Assembly (NCBI RefSeq): GCF_001612615.1
Contig: NZ_BDAU01000012.1
Location: 1-64,000 of the forward strand
From: Nocardia amikacinitolerans NBRC 108937
GTDB lineage: Bacteria; Actinomycetota; Actinomycetes; Mycobacteriales; Mycobacteriaceae
Direction: 5' to 3'
Length of the DNA stretch: 64,000 nt
Shown piece by piece: positions 19,568 to 27,162 of this stretch. The translations under genes were made by a program, and so were the position numbers. The notes beneath the pieces were generated by a model. The model saw only the letters and a list, made by a program, of their open reading frames with translations, searched no databases and was not told the DNA's origin. How positions within the stretch are numbered: position 1 is the stretch's first letter; every line of letters starts with the position of its first letter.

Positions 19568-19757
19568 GGTGTGCCTCCTAGGGCTCGAATTATGTTCTGA
19601 CCTCGGTATAGTCCTGATTGACCGCCCGATCAATATCGGTACGGACACGATTGCGTGGCGATCCCCGGCCCCTTTCGAGAGTGACTGCCGACACATCCGA
19701 ACTGAACCAAGCAGACGCTAGGGTGAGGGTCGTACCGACGGATGAAGGGATTGCCGC

Positions 19758-20954
19758 ATGACCGCGCCGATCGTGATCGTGGGGGCCGGACTCGCCGGGC
19801 TGCGCACCGCCGAGGAACTGCGCCGCGCCGGATACGCCGGCGAGCTGGTCCTGGTCGGCGACGAGGCGCGATTGCCCTACGACCGCCCGCCGCTGTCCAA
19901 GCAATTCGTCCGCGGCGAGACCGACGACACCACGCTGCGCCCCGCGGAATTCTTCGAGGAGAAGCGGATCGAGCTGCGCCTGAACGCCACGGCGACCGCC
20001 GTGGACACCGCGGCGCGGCGGATCACCCTGGCCGACGGCGGCGCCATCGACTACGACCAGCTCGTCATCGCGACGGGTCTGCGTCCACGCCGCCTGCCCG
20101 GCCTCCCCGAACTGACGGGCGTGCACGTGCTGCGCGGACACGCGGACGCGGCCGCGCTGCGCGACGAATTACGCGGCGCCACAAGGGCGCTCGTGGTCGG
20201 CGCGGGCTTCATCGGCTGCGAGCTCGCGGCCAGTTTCCGCGCGAGCGGCGTCGAGGTGACGCTGATCGAACCGCAACCGACGCCGCTGGCCTCCGTCCTC
20301 GGCGAGCGGGTCGGCGAGCTGGTCGCGCGCATGCACCGCGCCGAGGGCGTCGACCTGCGCTGCCACACCGGACTGGACACCTTCCTCGCCGACGCCGCGG
20401 GCCGGGTGCGCGGCGCGGTGTTGTCCGACGGCACGGAGCTGCTCACGGACCTGGTCGTGATCGGCGTCGGCTCGCGACCGGTGACCGAATGGCTGAGCGA
20501 TTCCGGGATCGCCCTCGCCGAACCCGCCGACGGTGGCGGCGTGCTCGCCGACGAGGTCGGCCGGACCTCCGCGGATCGGGTGTGGGCCGTTGGCGATGTC
20601 GCCGCGTGGCGGCACGAGACGGGCGAGCGCAAGCGGGTCGAGCACTGGACCAACGCGGGCGAACAAGCCAAACTGCTGGCCTGCGCGCTGCTCGGCGCCG
20701 AGCCGCCGAGCGCGGCGCGGGTTCCGTACTTCTGGAGCGACCAGTACGACGTGAAGATCCAGGCCCTCGGCACCCCGAGCGCCGCCGACGAGGTCACCGT
20801 CGTCACCGACGACGGCCGCAAGTTCCTCGCCTACTACGCCAAGAACGGCGTCCTCACCGGCGTCGTCGGGGCGGGGATGACGGGCCAGGTCATGAAGGCC
20901 CGCGCCAAGATCGCCGCGGCGGCGCCGGTCGCCGACCTGCTCGCGTCCACCTGA
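19758..20954 (+). CDS. FAD-dependent ferredoxin/rhodocoxin-type reductase
   Basis: This encodes 398 aa of the putidaredoxin/rhodocoxin reductase type, which moves electrons from NADH through FAD to a ferredoxin, usually for a P450 or dioxygenase. Visible: FAD-binding IVGAGLAGLRTAEEL at the N-terminus, RPPLSKQF near residue 50, NAD-binding LVVGAGFIGCELAASF near residue 150, VWAVGDVAAWRH and a reductase C-terminal domain (PYFWSDQYDVKIQALG). The start ATG at 19758 is weakly preceded by GGGATTG. No P450 or ferredoxin is adjacent. It probably forms a two-gene unit with the following racemase-family gene. Confidence 0.88.
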   Translation: MTAPIVIVGAGLAGLRTAEELRRAGYAGELVLVGDEARLPYDRPPLSKQFVRGETDDTTLRPAEFFEEKRIELRLNATATAVDTAARRITLADGGAIDYDQLVIATGLRPRRLPGLPELTGVHVLRGHADAAALRDELRGATRALVVGAGFIGCELAASFRASGVEVTLIEPQPTPLASVLGERVGELVARMHRAEGVDLRCHTGLDTFLADAAGRVRGAVLSDGTELLTDLVVIGVGSRPVTEWLSDSGIALAEPADGGGVLADEVGRTSADRVWAVGDVAAWRHETGERKRVEHWTNAGEQAKLLACALLGAEPPSAARVPYFWSDQYDVKIQALGTPSAADEVTVVTDDGRKFLAYYAKNGVLTGVVGAGMTGQVMKARAKIAAAAPVADLLAST

Positions 20955-20987
20955 GACGGTTCGGCCGGGGGATGCGCCTGTAATACG

Positions 20988-21758
20988 GTGGTCGATGTGA
21001 TCGTCGCGCTCATCGACTCGGGGCTGGGTTTGCTGCCCACGGCCGCTTGGCTGCGCAAGCTGCGGCCGGACGTGGACCTGCTGCTGCAACTCGATCCGGA
21101 CGGCGCTCCCTGGGGCCCGAAGCCGGAGCGGTGGACCGTCGATCGCGTGGTGAGCGCGGCACGCACGTCGGTCGAGTCGGGCGCCGAAGTGATCGTGCTG
21201 CCCTGCAATACGGCCAGCGTCACCGCGCTGGAACACGTGCGCGCCGACGTCGGCCCCGGCATCCCGGTGATCGGCACCGTGCCCGCCATCAAGCCCGCGG
21301 CCGCGGCCTGCCGCTCGGTCGCGGTGTGGGCCACCGCGGCGACCACCGCGAGCAAGTACCAGGCCGACCTCATCGCGGAGTTTGGCGGCGACGCCAAGGT
21401 GGTCGGCGTCGCCTGCCACGGCCTCGCCGACGCCATCGACCGAGGCGATCTCGTGGCGGCCCGCGATTCCATCACCCGCGCCGCCGAGCAGACGCCCGAC
21501 GACGTGGAGGGCGTCGTCCTCGGCTGCACGCACTACCCGCTGGTCATCGACGCCATCGTGGCGGCGCTGCCGGTCGGTGTCCGCCTGTTCGACAGCGCGC
21601 AAGCCGTTGCCGCGCAAACCATTCGGCGGATGGACGCGCTCGGCAGGCCGACCACCGGCAACGGCGTCGTGCGCGTCCTGAACAGCGGCCGCCCCGGCAC
21701 ACTCCCCGCCAGCGCCGCGGCCTTCGAATCCGGCCGCATCCTCGGCGCCCAGCCTTGA
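20988..21758 (+). CDS. aspartate/glutamate racemase family protein
   Basis: This encodes 256 aa from GTG 20988 (GTG 20997 is possible). The two catalytic cysteines of the racemase family are present: LPCNTASVTALE and LGCTHYPLV; an Asp-Ser pair IDSGLGLLPTAAWL replaces the usual start of MurI. Glutamate racemase makes D-Glu for peptidoglycan, but several features differ from MurI, including the N-terminal region, so another racemase or an amino-acid deacetylase-like substrate is possible. It starts 33 bp after the ferredoxin reductase. Confidence 0.75.
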   Translation: MVDVIVALIDSGLGLLPTAAWLRKLRPDVDLLLQLDPDGAPWGPKPERWTVDRVVSAARTSVESGAEVIVLPCNTASVTALEHVRADVGPGIPVIGTVPAIKPAAAACRSVAVWATAATTASKYQADLIAEFGGDAKVVGVACHGLADAIDRGDLVAARDSITRAAEQTPDDVEGVVLGCTHYPLVIDAIVAALPVGVRLFDSAQAVAAQTIRRMDALGRPTTGNGVVRVLNSGRPGTLPASAAAFESGRILGAQP

Positions 21759-21831
21759 TTGTCGTTCGCCGGTCGTCTCCGGAGCAGCAGTCCGCAGGCT
21801 CGAGTCCGTCGAGGGCGGTTGGGTGCGATTA

Positions 21832-21853
21832 ACACTGTTCAGCTGGACAGTGT
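21832..21853. promoter_or_regulatory. orphan TetR-like operator
   Basis: ACACTGT (21832-21838) and ACAGTGT (21847-21853) flank CAGCTG, giving a 22-bp dyad with a single mismatched pair. This form is typical of operators bound by TetR-family repressors in actinobacteria. It is downstream of the racemase-family gene and also downstream of the minus-strand peptide gene, so no promoter it controls is evident. Confidence 0.5.
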
Positions 21854-21931
21854 CAAGTATCATCGGACAGGTCACGCGAGTGATGCCGAGCGGGTGGGAC
21901 GCCGCGCCAACGACGCCCCACCCTGATGGGT

Positions 21932-22048
21932 TCAGCTGGCCCACACTCGGCGGACCAACAGGAGCGCCCCGGCGATCACGGCAGCCCCGCACAGGACAAT
22001 GCCGTAATCGACCGGGGTCGTGCTCTTCTTCCGGCGATGTTTCGCCAA
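21932..22048 (-). CDS. 38-residue basic membrane peptide
   Basis: From TTG at 22048 (GGAGG seven nt upstream, at 22060-22056) the frame reads 38 codons to a TGA at 21934-21932. The peptide begins MAKHRRKKSTTPVDYG and continues with one hydrophobic helix IVLCGAAVIAGALLLV, closing RRVWAS. A strong ribosome site, a cationic front and one helix make a real small membrane protein likely. It is shorter than usual gene-finder limits. It lies in the 497-bp gap between the racemase-family and AlkD-like genes (21759-22255). No known family is recognised. Confidence 0.55.
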   Translation of the reverse strand: MAKHRRKKSTTPVDYGIVLCGAAVIAGALLLVRRVWAS

Positions 22049-22255
22049 CCCGTCACCTCCTTTCCCGGCGCGATACGGACCGGACCAACGGTGTCCGCAT
22101 CGCCCCTGAGCTGGAGGTGGGCCAACCTAGTCGAGCCGGGCGACTGGAATGGCAAGAACCGCAACGGGTACCGCGACTAATGGTTCGGCGGCTCGTGCTG
22201 AAATGGGTGTGGTCGAGTGGATCCCGCGCTATGCCGAGGAATCGGAGGGCTGTTC

Positions 22256-22999
22256 ATGATCGAAACCGCGCCGACCGCGGCGGATGTGCGGCAGGCGCTC
22301 GCCGAGGTCGCCGACCCCGCCGATGCGATCCATCTCCAGCGCTTCTTCAAGACCGGTCCCGGTGAGTACGGCGAGGGCGACGTGTTCATCGGGGTGCGCG
22401 TCCCGACGACCCGCGCGGTCGCCAAACGCTTTGCCGCACTGGACCTCACCGAGATCGACGACCTGCTCGACAGCGCCGTGCACGAGGAGCGCCTCGCCGG
22501 TCTGGTCATCCTGAACGCACGCTTCGCGAAGGCGGCCAAGCCGCGCACGCTCGACGTGGCGGGACAGGAGAAGATGGTGCGGCTGTACCTGGACGCCGTG
22601 CGCCGCGGCCGGGTGAACAACTGGGACCTCGTCGACGTGTCCGCCGAGAACGTCCTCGGCCCGTGGTTGCTGGACCGGCCGCGGGATCTGCTCTTCGAAC
22701 TGGCCGCCGCGGATTCGCTGTGGGAGCGCCGCGTCGCCCTGCTGACCACCTTCGCCTTCATCAAGGCGGGCGACCCGAGCACGACCTTCCAGCTCTGCGA
22801 ACAACTCCTGACCGACCGCCGCGACCTCATCCAGAAGGCGGTCGGCTGGATGCTCCGCGAGGTCGGCAAGCGCATCGACCGTGCACTGCTGACCGGCTTC
22901 CTGGACGAGCACGCACCCCGAATGGGCCGCACCGCGCTCGGCTACGCCACCGAACACCTCGAAGCATCCGAGCGCAGCGCCTACCGAGCCGCGCGCTGA
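22256..22999 (+). CDS. DNA alkylation repair (AlkD-like HEAT-repeat) protein
   Basis: This encodes 247 aa from ATG 22256, which is preceded by GGAGGG; the frame is open 13 codons further. The protein contains the HEAT-like helical repeats of the DNA alkylation repair family: YGEGDVFIGVRVPTTRAVAK, the NNWDLVDVSAENVLGPW segment, WERRVALLTTFAFIKAG and QKAVGWMLREVGKR. AlkD-type proteins remove positively charged alkylpurines, but some members only bind DNA. It is a single gene convergent with kshB. The 206-bp gap to kshB (23000-23205) holds no feature I can name. Confidence 0.85.
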   Translation: MIETAPTAADVRQALAEVADPADAIHLQRFFKTGPGEYGEGDVFIGVRVPTTRAVAKRFAALDLTEIDDLLDSAVHEERLAGLVILNARFAKAAKPRTLDVAGQEKMVRLYLDAVRRGRVNNWDLVDVSAENVLGPWLLDRPRDLLFELAAADSLWERRVALLTTFAFIKAGDPSTTFQLCEQLLTDRRDLIQKAVGWMLREVGKRIDRALLTGFLDEHAPRMGRTALGYATEHLEASERSAYRAAR

Positions 23000-23205
23000 C
23001 CACCTAGCCGTCTGCGCCGCCCGGCGACCGGACCGCATCGAGCGCCGCGCGGCCCGGAGATCGCACGGTCCTCAGCGCCCGACAACCTAGCGGCCGGGGG
23101 ACCGCATGGTGCCGGCCACTCGGCCGCTGGGTCGAGTGCGTGGCAAAAAGATCGCATCGCGCAGGGGCCCGCGTCGCTCGAGCACCACGCGCACCCACGC
23201 TTCGC

Positions 23206-24261
23206 TCAGAACTGGATGCGCAAGCGATCCGTGACCGGCCGCGCCTGGCAGCCGAGGATGTACCCGTTCTCGATGTCCTCGGGGTCGAGGATCTCGGCGT
23301 TCTCCATCTCGACCTTGCCCTCGAGCACCGTGCAGGCGCAGGACCCGCACTCGCCCTCCTGGCAGGAGTAGGGCACGTCGAGACCCTTGGCGAGCATGAT
23401 GTCGACCAGCGTCTGCTTGCGCGGCCAGCTCAGCTCGTGCACCTCGCCGTCGAGTTCCACCTCGACGGTCGCCGCGTCGGCGGCCTCCTCGTCGCTCACC
23501 TCGACCGGCGCCTGGTCGGCGAACGGGTCTCCGGCGAGGGAATTGAACACCTCGGCGTGCGTGCGCGAGCGCGGAACGCCGAGGCTGCCGAGCGCGTCGT
23601 GCACCCGGTCCATGAACGGCTTCGGCCCGCACATGAACGCCTCGTAGCCGGTGTAGGGCGCGACCAGGGTGGCGAGCGTGTCGGCGGTCGGCAGGCCGAG
23701 CAGCGGCTCGAGCCAGTGGATCACGGTGAGCCGCTGCGGGTGCTTCTCGACGAGCTCGCGCAGTTCGCGCGCGAAGATCACGGTTTCCGCGTCGCGGTTG
23801 GCGTAGACGAGCACGATCTTGCCGTTGCCGCGGGCCAGCGCGGACTTCAGGATCGACATGACCGGCGTGATGCCGCTGCCCGCGCCGAACAGCAGCAGAT
23901 CCTCGTCGAGGTTCTTCGGTGTGAAGACGCCGGAGGGCGGCAGCACCTCGAGCTGATCGCCCGCTTTCACGTTGTCGCACACCCAGTTCGAGCCGTACCC
24001 GCCGTCGGTGCGCTTCACGGTGACCTTGGGCTGGTCGTCGGTGTGCGGCGAACTGGCCAGCGAGTAGCAGCGGGCCACCGAGCCGGTCAGGTCGCTGGGG
24101 ATGCGCAGCGTGAGGAACTGGCCCGGCTTGTACTGGAACTTCTCGCGCAACTCGTCGGGGACGTCGAAGACCAGCGAATTGGTGTCGGCCGTCTCGGCGA
24201 TGACCGCGGCAACCCGCAGCACGAACGAGCGCGAGCCGTGGGGAACTTCGACGGTTGTCAT
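23206..24261 (-). CDS. kshB: 3-ketosteroid-9-alpha-monooxygenase, ferredoxin reductase component (KshB-like)
   Basis: This encodes 351 aa. Order: an FNR-type FAD domain with RCYSLASSP, an NAD-binding region with LFGAGSGITPVMSILK and FMCGPKPFMDRVHDAL, and a C-terminal plant-type [2Fe-2S] domain with CQEGECGSCACTV and a later Cys in GYILGCQARP. This layout (FNR then ferredoxin) and the sequence match KshB/Hmp-type reductases that feed electrons from NADH to the Rieske oxygenase KshA in sterol degradation. KshA is not in the window. ATG 24261 follows GAGGAC. A TAGAACGTGTTTCA box lies 60 bp upstream. Confidence 0.88.
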   Translation of the reverse strand: MTTVEVPHGSRSFVLRVAAVIAETADTNSLVFDVPDELREKFQYKPGQFLTLRIPSDLTGSVARCYSLASSPHTDDQPKVTVKRTDGGYGSNWVCDNVKAGDQLEVLPPSGVFTPKNLDEDLLLFGAGSGITPVMSILKSALARGNGKIVLVYANRDAETVIFARELRELVEKHPQRLTVIHWLEPLLGLPTADTLATLVAPYTGYEAFMCGPKPFMDRVHDALGSLGVPRSRTHAEVFNSLAGDPFADQAPVEVSDEEAADAATVEVELDGEVHELSWPRKQTLVDIMLAKGLDVPYSCQEGECGSCACTVLEGKVEMENAEILDPEDIENGYILGCQARPVTDRLRIQF

Positions 24262-24320
24262 GACGTCCTCTCGAATCCGGCACCGTCGGCGGCCGCTGGT
24301 CCGGCGGCCACCGACAAAAC

Positions 24321-24334
24321 TAGAACGTGTTTCA
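24321..24334. promoter_or_regulatory. KstR-like operator upstream of kshB
   Basis: TAGAACGTGTTTCA fits the KstR binding pattern T-n2-AAC-n2-GTT-n2-A. It lies between the TetR stop and the kshB start. KshB is under KstR control in mycobacteria, which supports the reading. A box with the same 12-bp core is at 25146-25159. Confidence 0.6.
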
Positions 24335-24337
24335 GTT

Positions 24338-24976
24338 TCATCGTACGTCGCGGTCCGGCTGGTGGACAAGCTGGGCCTCGAGACCGGCGATCAGCACCTC
24401 CATGCCGAAGTCGTAGGCGTACTTGCCGCGCAGGTCGGATATGTACTTCGTGGCCCGCTCCACCGACTCCGGCAGCGCGACTTCCGACAGCGGGGCACGG
24501 TCGCGCGGGTTCACCCGGCTGCGGCCGAACAGGTAGGTGTGGATCGTCGCGTAGGCGGCGAGCACGTTGCGGTCGGAGAACCCCGCCTCGAACAGGATCT
24601 CCATGATGGCTGCGATCAGATCGAGCTGTTTGCCCAGCATCTGCTCGATGAGCACATCGCCGAGCCCGGGGTGCTTGCGCAGTTTCTCATCGATCTGATC
24701 GATGAGTTCGCGCAGGCGCTGCTGCCAGGGCCCGGATTCCGGCGGTGGCTTGCGCACTCCGGTGAGTGCGGCGCTGGCGACGAGGTCGAGCAGCTCGCGC
24801 TTGTCGGCCACGTAGTAGTACGGCGCCATGGGGGAGACGCCGAGTTCGCGGGAAAGTCGCCGCATGGACAGCTTTTCCACGCCATCCGCGCGAACCACGC
24901 GCAGCGCGGCCTCGACGATCTCGGACTCCGACAGTGTGTTTCCGCCCCCGCTCGCCTGCATTCGACCGACTCCCAT
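24338..24976 (-). CDS. TetR-family regulator, tetracycline-repressor-like
   Basis: This encodes 212 aa. HTH: IVEAALRVVRADGVEKLSMR then LSRELGVSPMAPYYYVADKR; the C-terminus looks like the TetR_C type seen in tetracycline-repressor-like proteins (helical, ending YDFGMEVLIAGLEAQL). It sits between kshB and the divergent mftA. In mycobacteria the gene divergent from mftA is mftR, another TetR; this protein does not look like MftR in its HTH and C-terminus, so I do not use that symbol. The boxes at 24321 and 25146 lie on both sides of it, so autoregulation plus control of kshB and mft genes is inferred. Starts at 24976 or 24961. Confidence 0.85.
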   Translation of the reverse strand: MGVGRMQASGGGNTLSESEIVEAALRVVRADGVEKLSMRRLSRELGVSPMAPYYYVADKRELLDLVASAALTGVRKPPPESGPWQQRLRELIDQIDEKLRKHPGLGDVLIEQMLGKQLDLIAAIMEILFEAGFSDRNVLAAYATIHTYLFGRSRVNPRDRAPLSEVALPESVERATKYISDLRGKYAYDFGMEVLIAGLEAQLVHQPDRDVR

Positions 24977-25145
24977 GCCACCTCTACTGCCGCGGGCATG
25001 TGCCGCCCGTCACGTTCTGTTCAGCTGCGCTACACCCGAAGTCTAGAGTGCGGCGCTGTCGACCGGTGGGGGTGCGGCCGGTGCCCGCGCGACCGGCGGT
25101 TGGGGCGCACTGGTGCGGCGATAGGGAAGGGTGGGTCCCATCGAT

Positions 25146-25159
25146 TGGAACGTGTTTCA
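25146..25159. promoter_or_regulatory. KstR-like operator in the mftA/TetR intergenic region
   Basis: TTGGAACGTGTTTCA (25145-25159) contains the same GAACGTGTTTCA core as the box upstream of kshB and fits T-n2-AAC-n2-GTT-n2-A. It is about 78 bp before mftA, in the 260-bp divergent spacer. A weak promoter (TTGTCG 25172-25177, TACACA 25196-25201, 18 bp apart) follows it. The box would therefore lie just upstream of the -35, so its effect cannot be read from sequence alone. Confidence 0.5.
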
Positions 25160-25236
25160 CTTTTGCGGGGCTTGTCGCTATGGTGTGACAGGGACTACAC
25201 AGGTGGTCGCGTTCCGTCGTCAACTCGGAGGTTCTC

Positions 25237-25341
25237 ATGCCGCATCAGTTCATCGCACCGAGCGACACCGACGAAGCGGAGCTCGTCGAGGAGAGCCTCA
25301 TCGAAGAGGTGTCCATCGACGGCATGTGCGGCGTCTACTGA
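25237..25341 (+). CDS. mftA: mycofactocin precursor peptide
   Basis: This encodes 34 aa, preceded by CGGAGG at ideal spacing. The acidic leader (DTDEAELVEESLIEE) is followed by the invariant core end SIDGMCGVY. In the pathway the radical SAM enzyme MftC with MftB decarboxylates and cross-links the C-terminal Val-Tyr, which is later cut out to form the redox cofactor. The core is unaltered. Thirteen nt separate its stop from the next gene. Confidence 0.97.
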   Translation: MPHQFIAPSDTDEAELVEESLIEEVSIDGMCGVY

Positions 25342-25354
25342 CGGGGCGACCGGC

Positions 25355-26941
25355 ATGCTCGATCTCGATGCCCGATGGCAACTCCATCCGAGGGTGGCGC
25401 TGCGGCCCGAACCCTTCGGCGCGCTGCTCTACCACTTCGGCACGCGCAAGCTCTCGTTCCTGAAGAGTCCGCGCGTCGTCGAGATCGTGCGGTCGCTGCC
25501 GGAGCACGCGTCGGCACGTTCGGCCCTGCGCGCGGCAGGTGTGGCCGACGAAGGCGCCGCGCCGTACGTGCGGGCGCTCGCGCAACTCGCCGAAGGTGAC
25601 ATGATCATCGGCGCGCCGGTGCATTCGGCCGGCGCCGCGGGAGCCAAGCCCGCGCTGGCGCAGGCCGTCCGGCCGGATGCGGGGGTGGTCCCGCGGTCGG
25701 GCGGCGCTGCATCATCGAGCGCCGCGTCCGCCGGTGCCGCGTCGCAAGCCGATCGGGCGGTGCGGCTCGTCGATCGTTTCGAGAGCGGCCTCGCCGCGCC
25801 GATCTGCCTCACCTGGGAACTCACCTACGCCTGCAATCTGTCCTGCGTGCACTGTCTTTCGTCGTCCGGGCGTCGCGATCCGCGCGAGCTCAGCACCGAG
25901 CAGTGCAAGGCGCTGATCGACGAGTTCGAGCGCATGCAGGTGTTCTACGTCAACATCGGCGGCGGTGAACCCACTGTGCGCCCGGACTTCTGGGAGCTGG
26001 TCGACTACGCGACCGCGCACAACGTGGGAGTCAAGTTCTCCACCAACGGTGTTCGCATCACGCCGGATGTCGCGGCCCGGCTGGCCGCGAGCGACTATGT
26101 GGACGTGCAGATCTCGCTGGACGGCGCGGACGCGGCGGTCAACGACGCGGTGCGCGGACCCGGCTCCTACGACATGGCTATCCGGGCGCTGGAGAACCTG
26201 TCCGCCGCCGGTTTCAAGGATGCGAAGCTCTCCGTCGTGGCGACCAGGCACAACATCGGCCAGCTCGACGAGTTCCGCGCGATCGCCGAAAAGTACGGCG
26301 CGACATTGCGTCTCACCCGCCTGCGGCCCTCCGGTCGCGGCGCGGACGTGTGGGACGAGCTGCATCCCACGCCGGACCAGCAGCGGGTGCTCTACGACTG
26401 GCTGTTGCGCAACGGCGAGGGCGTGCTGACGGGCGACTCGTTCTTCCACCTCTCGGCCTTCGGGCAGGCGCTGCCCGGTCTGAACATGTGCGGCGCGGGC
26501 CGCGTGGTCTGCCTCGTCGACCCGGTGGGCGACGTGTACGCCTGCCCGTTCGCCATCCACGACCGCTTCCTGGCCGGAAACGTGGTGTCCGACGGCGGTT
26601 TTCGCGCCGTGTGGCAGACCTCGCAGCTGTTCTCCGAGCTGCGCGCGCCGAGCGGCGGCGGCGCCTGCTCTGGATGCGCGCACTACGACGCCTGCCGCGG
26701 CGGCTGCATGGCGGCGAAGTTCTTCACCGGACTGCCCGCCGACGGACCGGACCCGGAGTGCGTGCAGGGCTACGGCGAGGCCGCGCTTGCCGACACCGGA
26801 CGGACCATTCCCCGCTCCACGGTGGACCACTCGCGCCGGGCGGCGCCGCGCCGAGGCACGGCACGCAAGGCGGGGCCGATCCCGCTCACCCTCTCGGCCC
26901 GGCGTCCGTCGCGCGCCTGTGACGAGAGTCCCCTGGCATGA
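25355..26941 (+). CDS. mftBC: MftB-MftC fusion: peptide chaperone plus radical SAM maturase
   Basis: One frame of 528 aa. Residues 1-~88 are MftB (LDARWQLHPRVALRPEPFGA, YHFGTRKLSFLK), the peptide-binding PqqD-like chaperone. Residues ~89-135 are an Ala/Ser/Gly-rich linker. From ~136 the sequence is MftC: the [4Fe-4S] radical SAM triad at Cys160, Cys164 and Cys167 (CNLSCVHC), NIGGGEPTVRPDFWELVDYA, and a SPASM region with NMCGAGRVVCLVDPVGDVYA, CSGCAHYDACRGGCMAAKFF, ending SRACDESPLA. No stop separates the halves; in-frame GTG codons at 25619 and 25685 have poor ribosome sites, so a fused protein is most likely. In the mycobacterial cluster these are two genes. The precursor gene lies immediately upstream. 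Confidence 0.92.
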   Translation: MLDLDARWQLHPRVALRPEPFGALLYHFGTRKLSFLKSPRVVEIVRSLPEHASARSALRAAGVADEGAAPYVRALAQLAEGDMIIGAPVHSAGAAGAKPALAQAVRPDAGVVPRSGGAASSSAASAGAASQADRAVRLVDRFESGLAAPICLTWELTYACNLSCVHCLSSSGRRDPRELSTEQCKALIDEFERMQVFYVNIGGGEPTVRPDFWELVDYATAHNVGVKFSTNGVRITPDVAARLAASDYVDVQISLDGADAAVNDAVRGPGSYDMAIRALENLSAAGFKDAKLSVVATRHNIGQLDEFRAIAEKYGATLRLTRLRPSGRGADVWDELHPTPDQQRVLYDWLLRNGEGVLTGDSFFHLSAFGQALPGLNMCGAGRVVCLVDPVGDVYACPFAIHDRFLAGNVVSDGGFRAVWQTSQLFSELRAPSGGGACSGCAHYDACRGGCMAAKFFTGLPADGPDPECVQGYGEAALADTGRTIPRSTVDHSRRAAPRRGTARKAGPIPLTLSARRPSRACDESPLA

Positions 26942-27162
26942 TCACCCGCCGGTTGCCAGCCGTGCGCTGCCAGCCGGCGAGCGCAGCGGATCGAGGGTCG
27001 GTCGATGAATAGCCGACATGTTGCTACACAGTGCGATCGAGGTGTCCGCAACTTCACCGCAACACGCCGCGGTGCGGGCGGCGCACGGTCACGGGCCTAT
27101 TCGCGCGGAATTCGATCCTTTTTTCGGGACCGATGATGCCCGCGCGCGAATCTCCGCCTAGC
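26942..27162. other. mftC-mftF spacer, where mftD and mftE would be expected
   Basis: In mycobacterial clusters mftD and mftE lie between mftC and mftF. Here only 221 bp is present. I see no fragment of either gene on either strand. A 47-codon frame (27018-27161) ends 1 nt before the mftF start but has no ribosome site and no recognised similarity, so I treat it as uncertain. A short T-run (near 27118) interrupts the GC-rich context. Confidence 0.6.

Noticed and set aside
24338..24976. Naming the TetR gene mftR
   Set aside because: Position fits but the protein does not look like MftR, so I kept a neutral name.
24101..25354. Extending the mftBC frame upstream to 24101
   Set aside because: That stretch runs antisense through kshB and the TetR gene and through mftA in another frame; MftB begins at 25355.
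27018..27161. A 47-codon gene just before mftF
   Set aside because: No ribosome site, no known similarity, mediocre codon pattern; mentioned only within the spacer entry.
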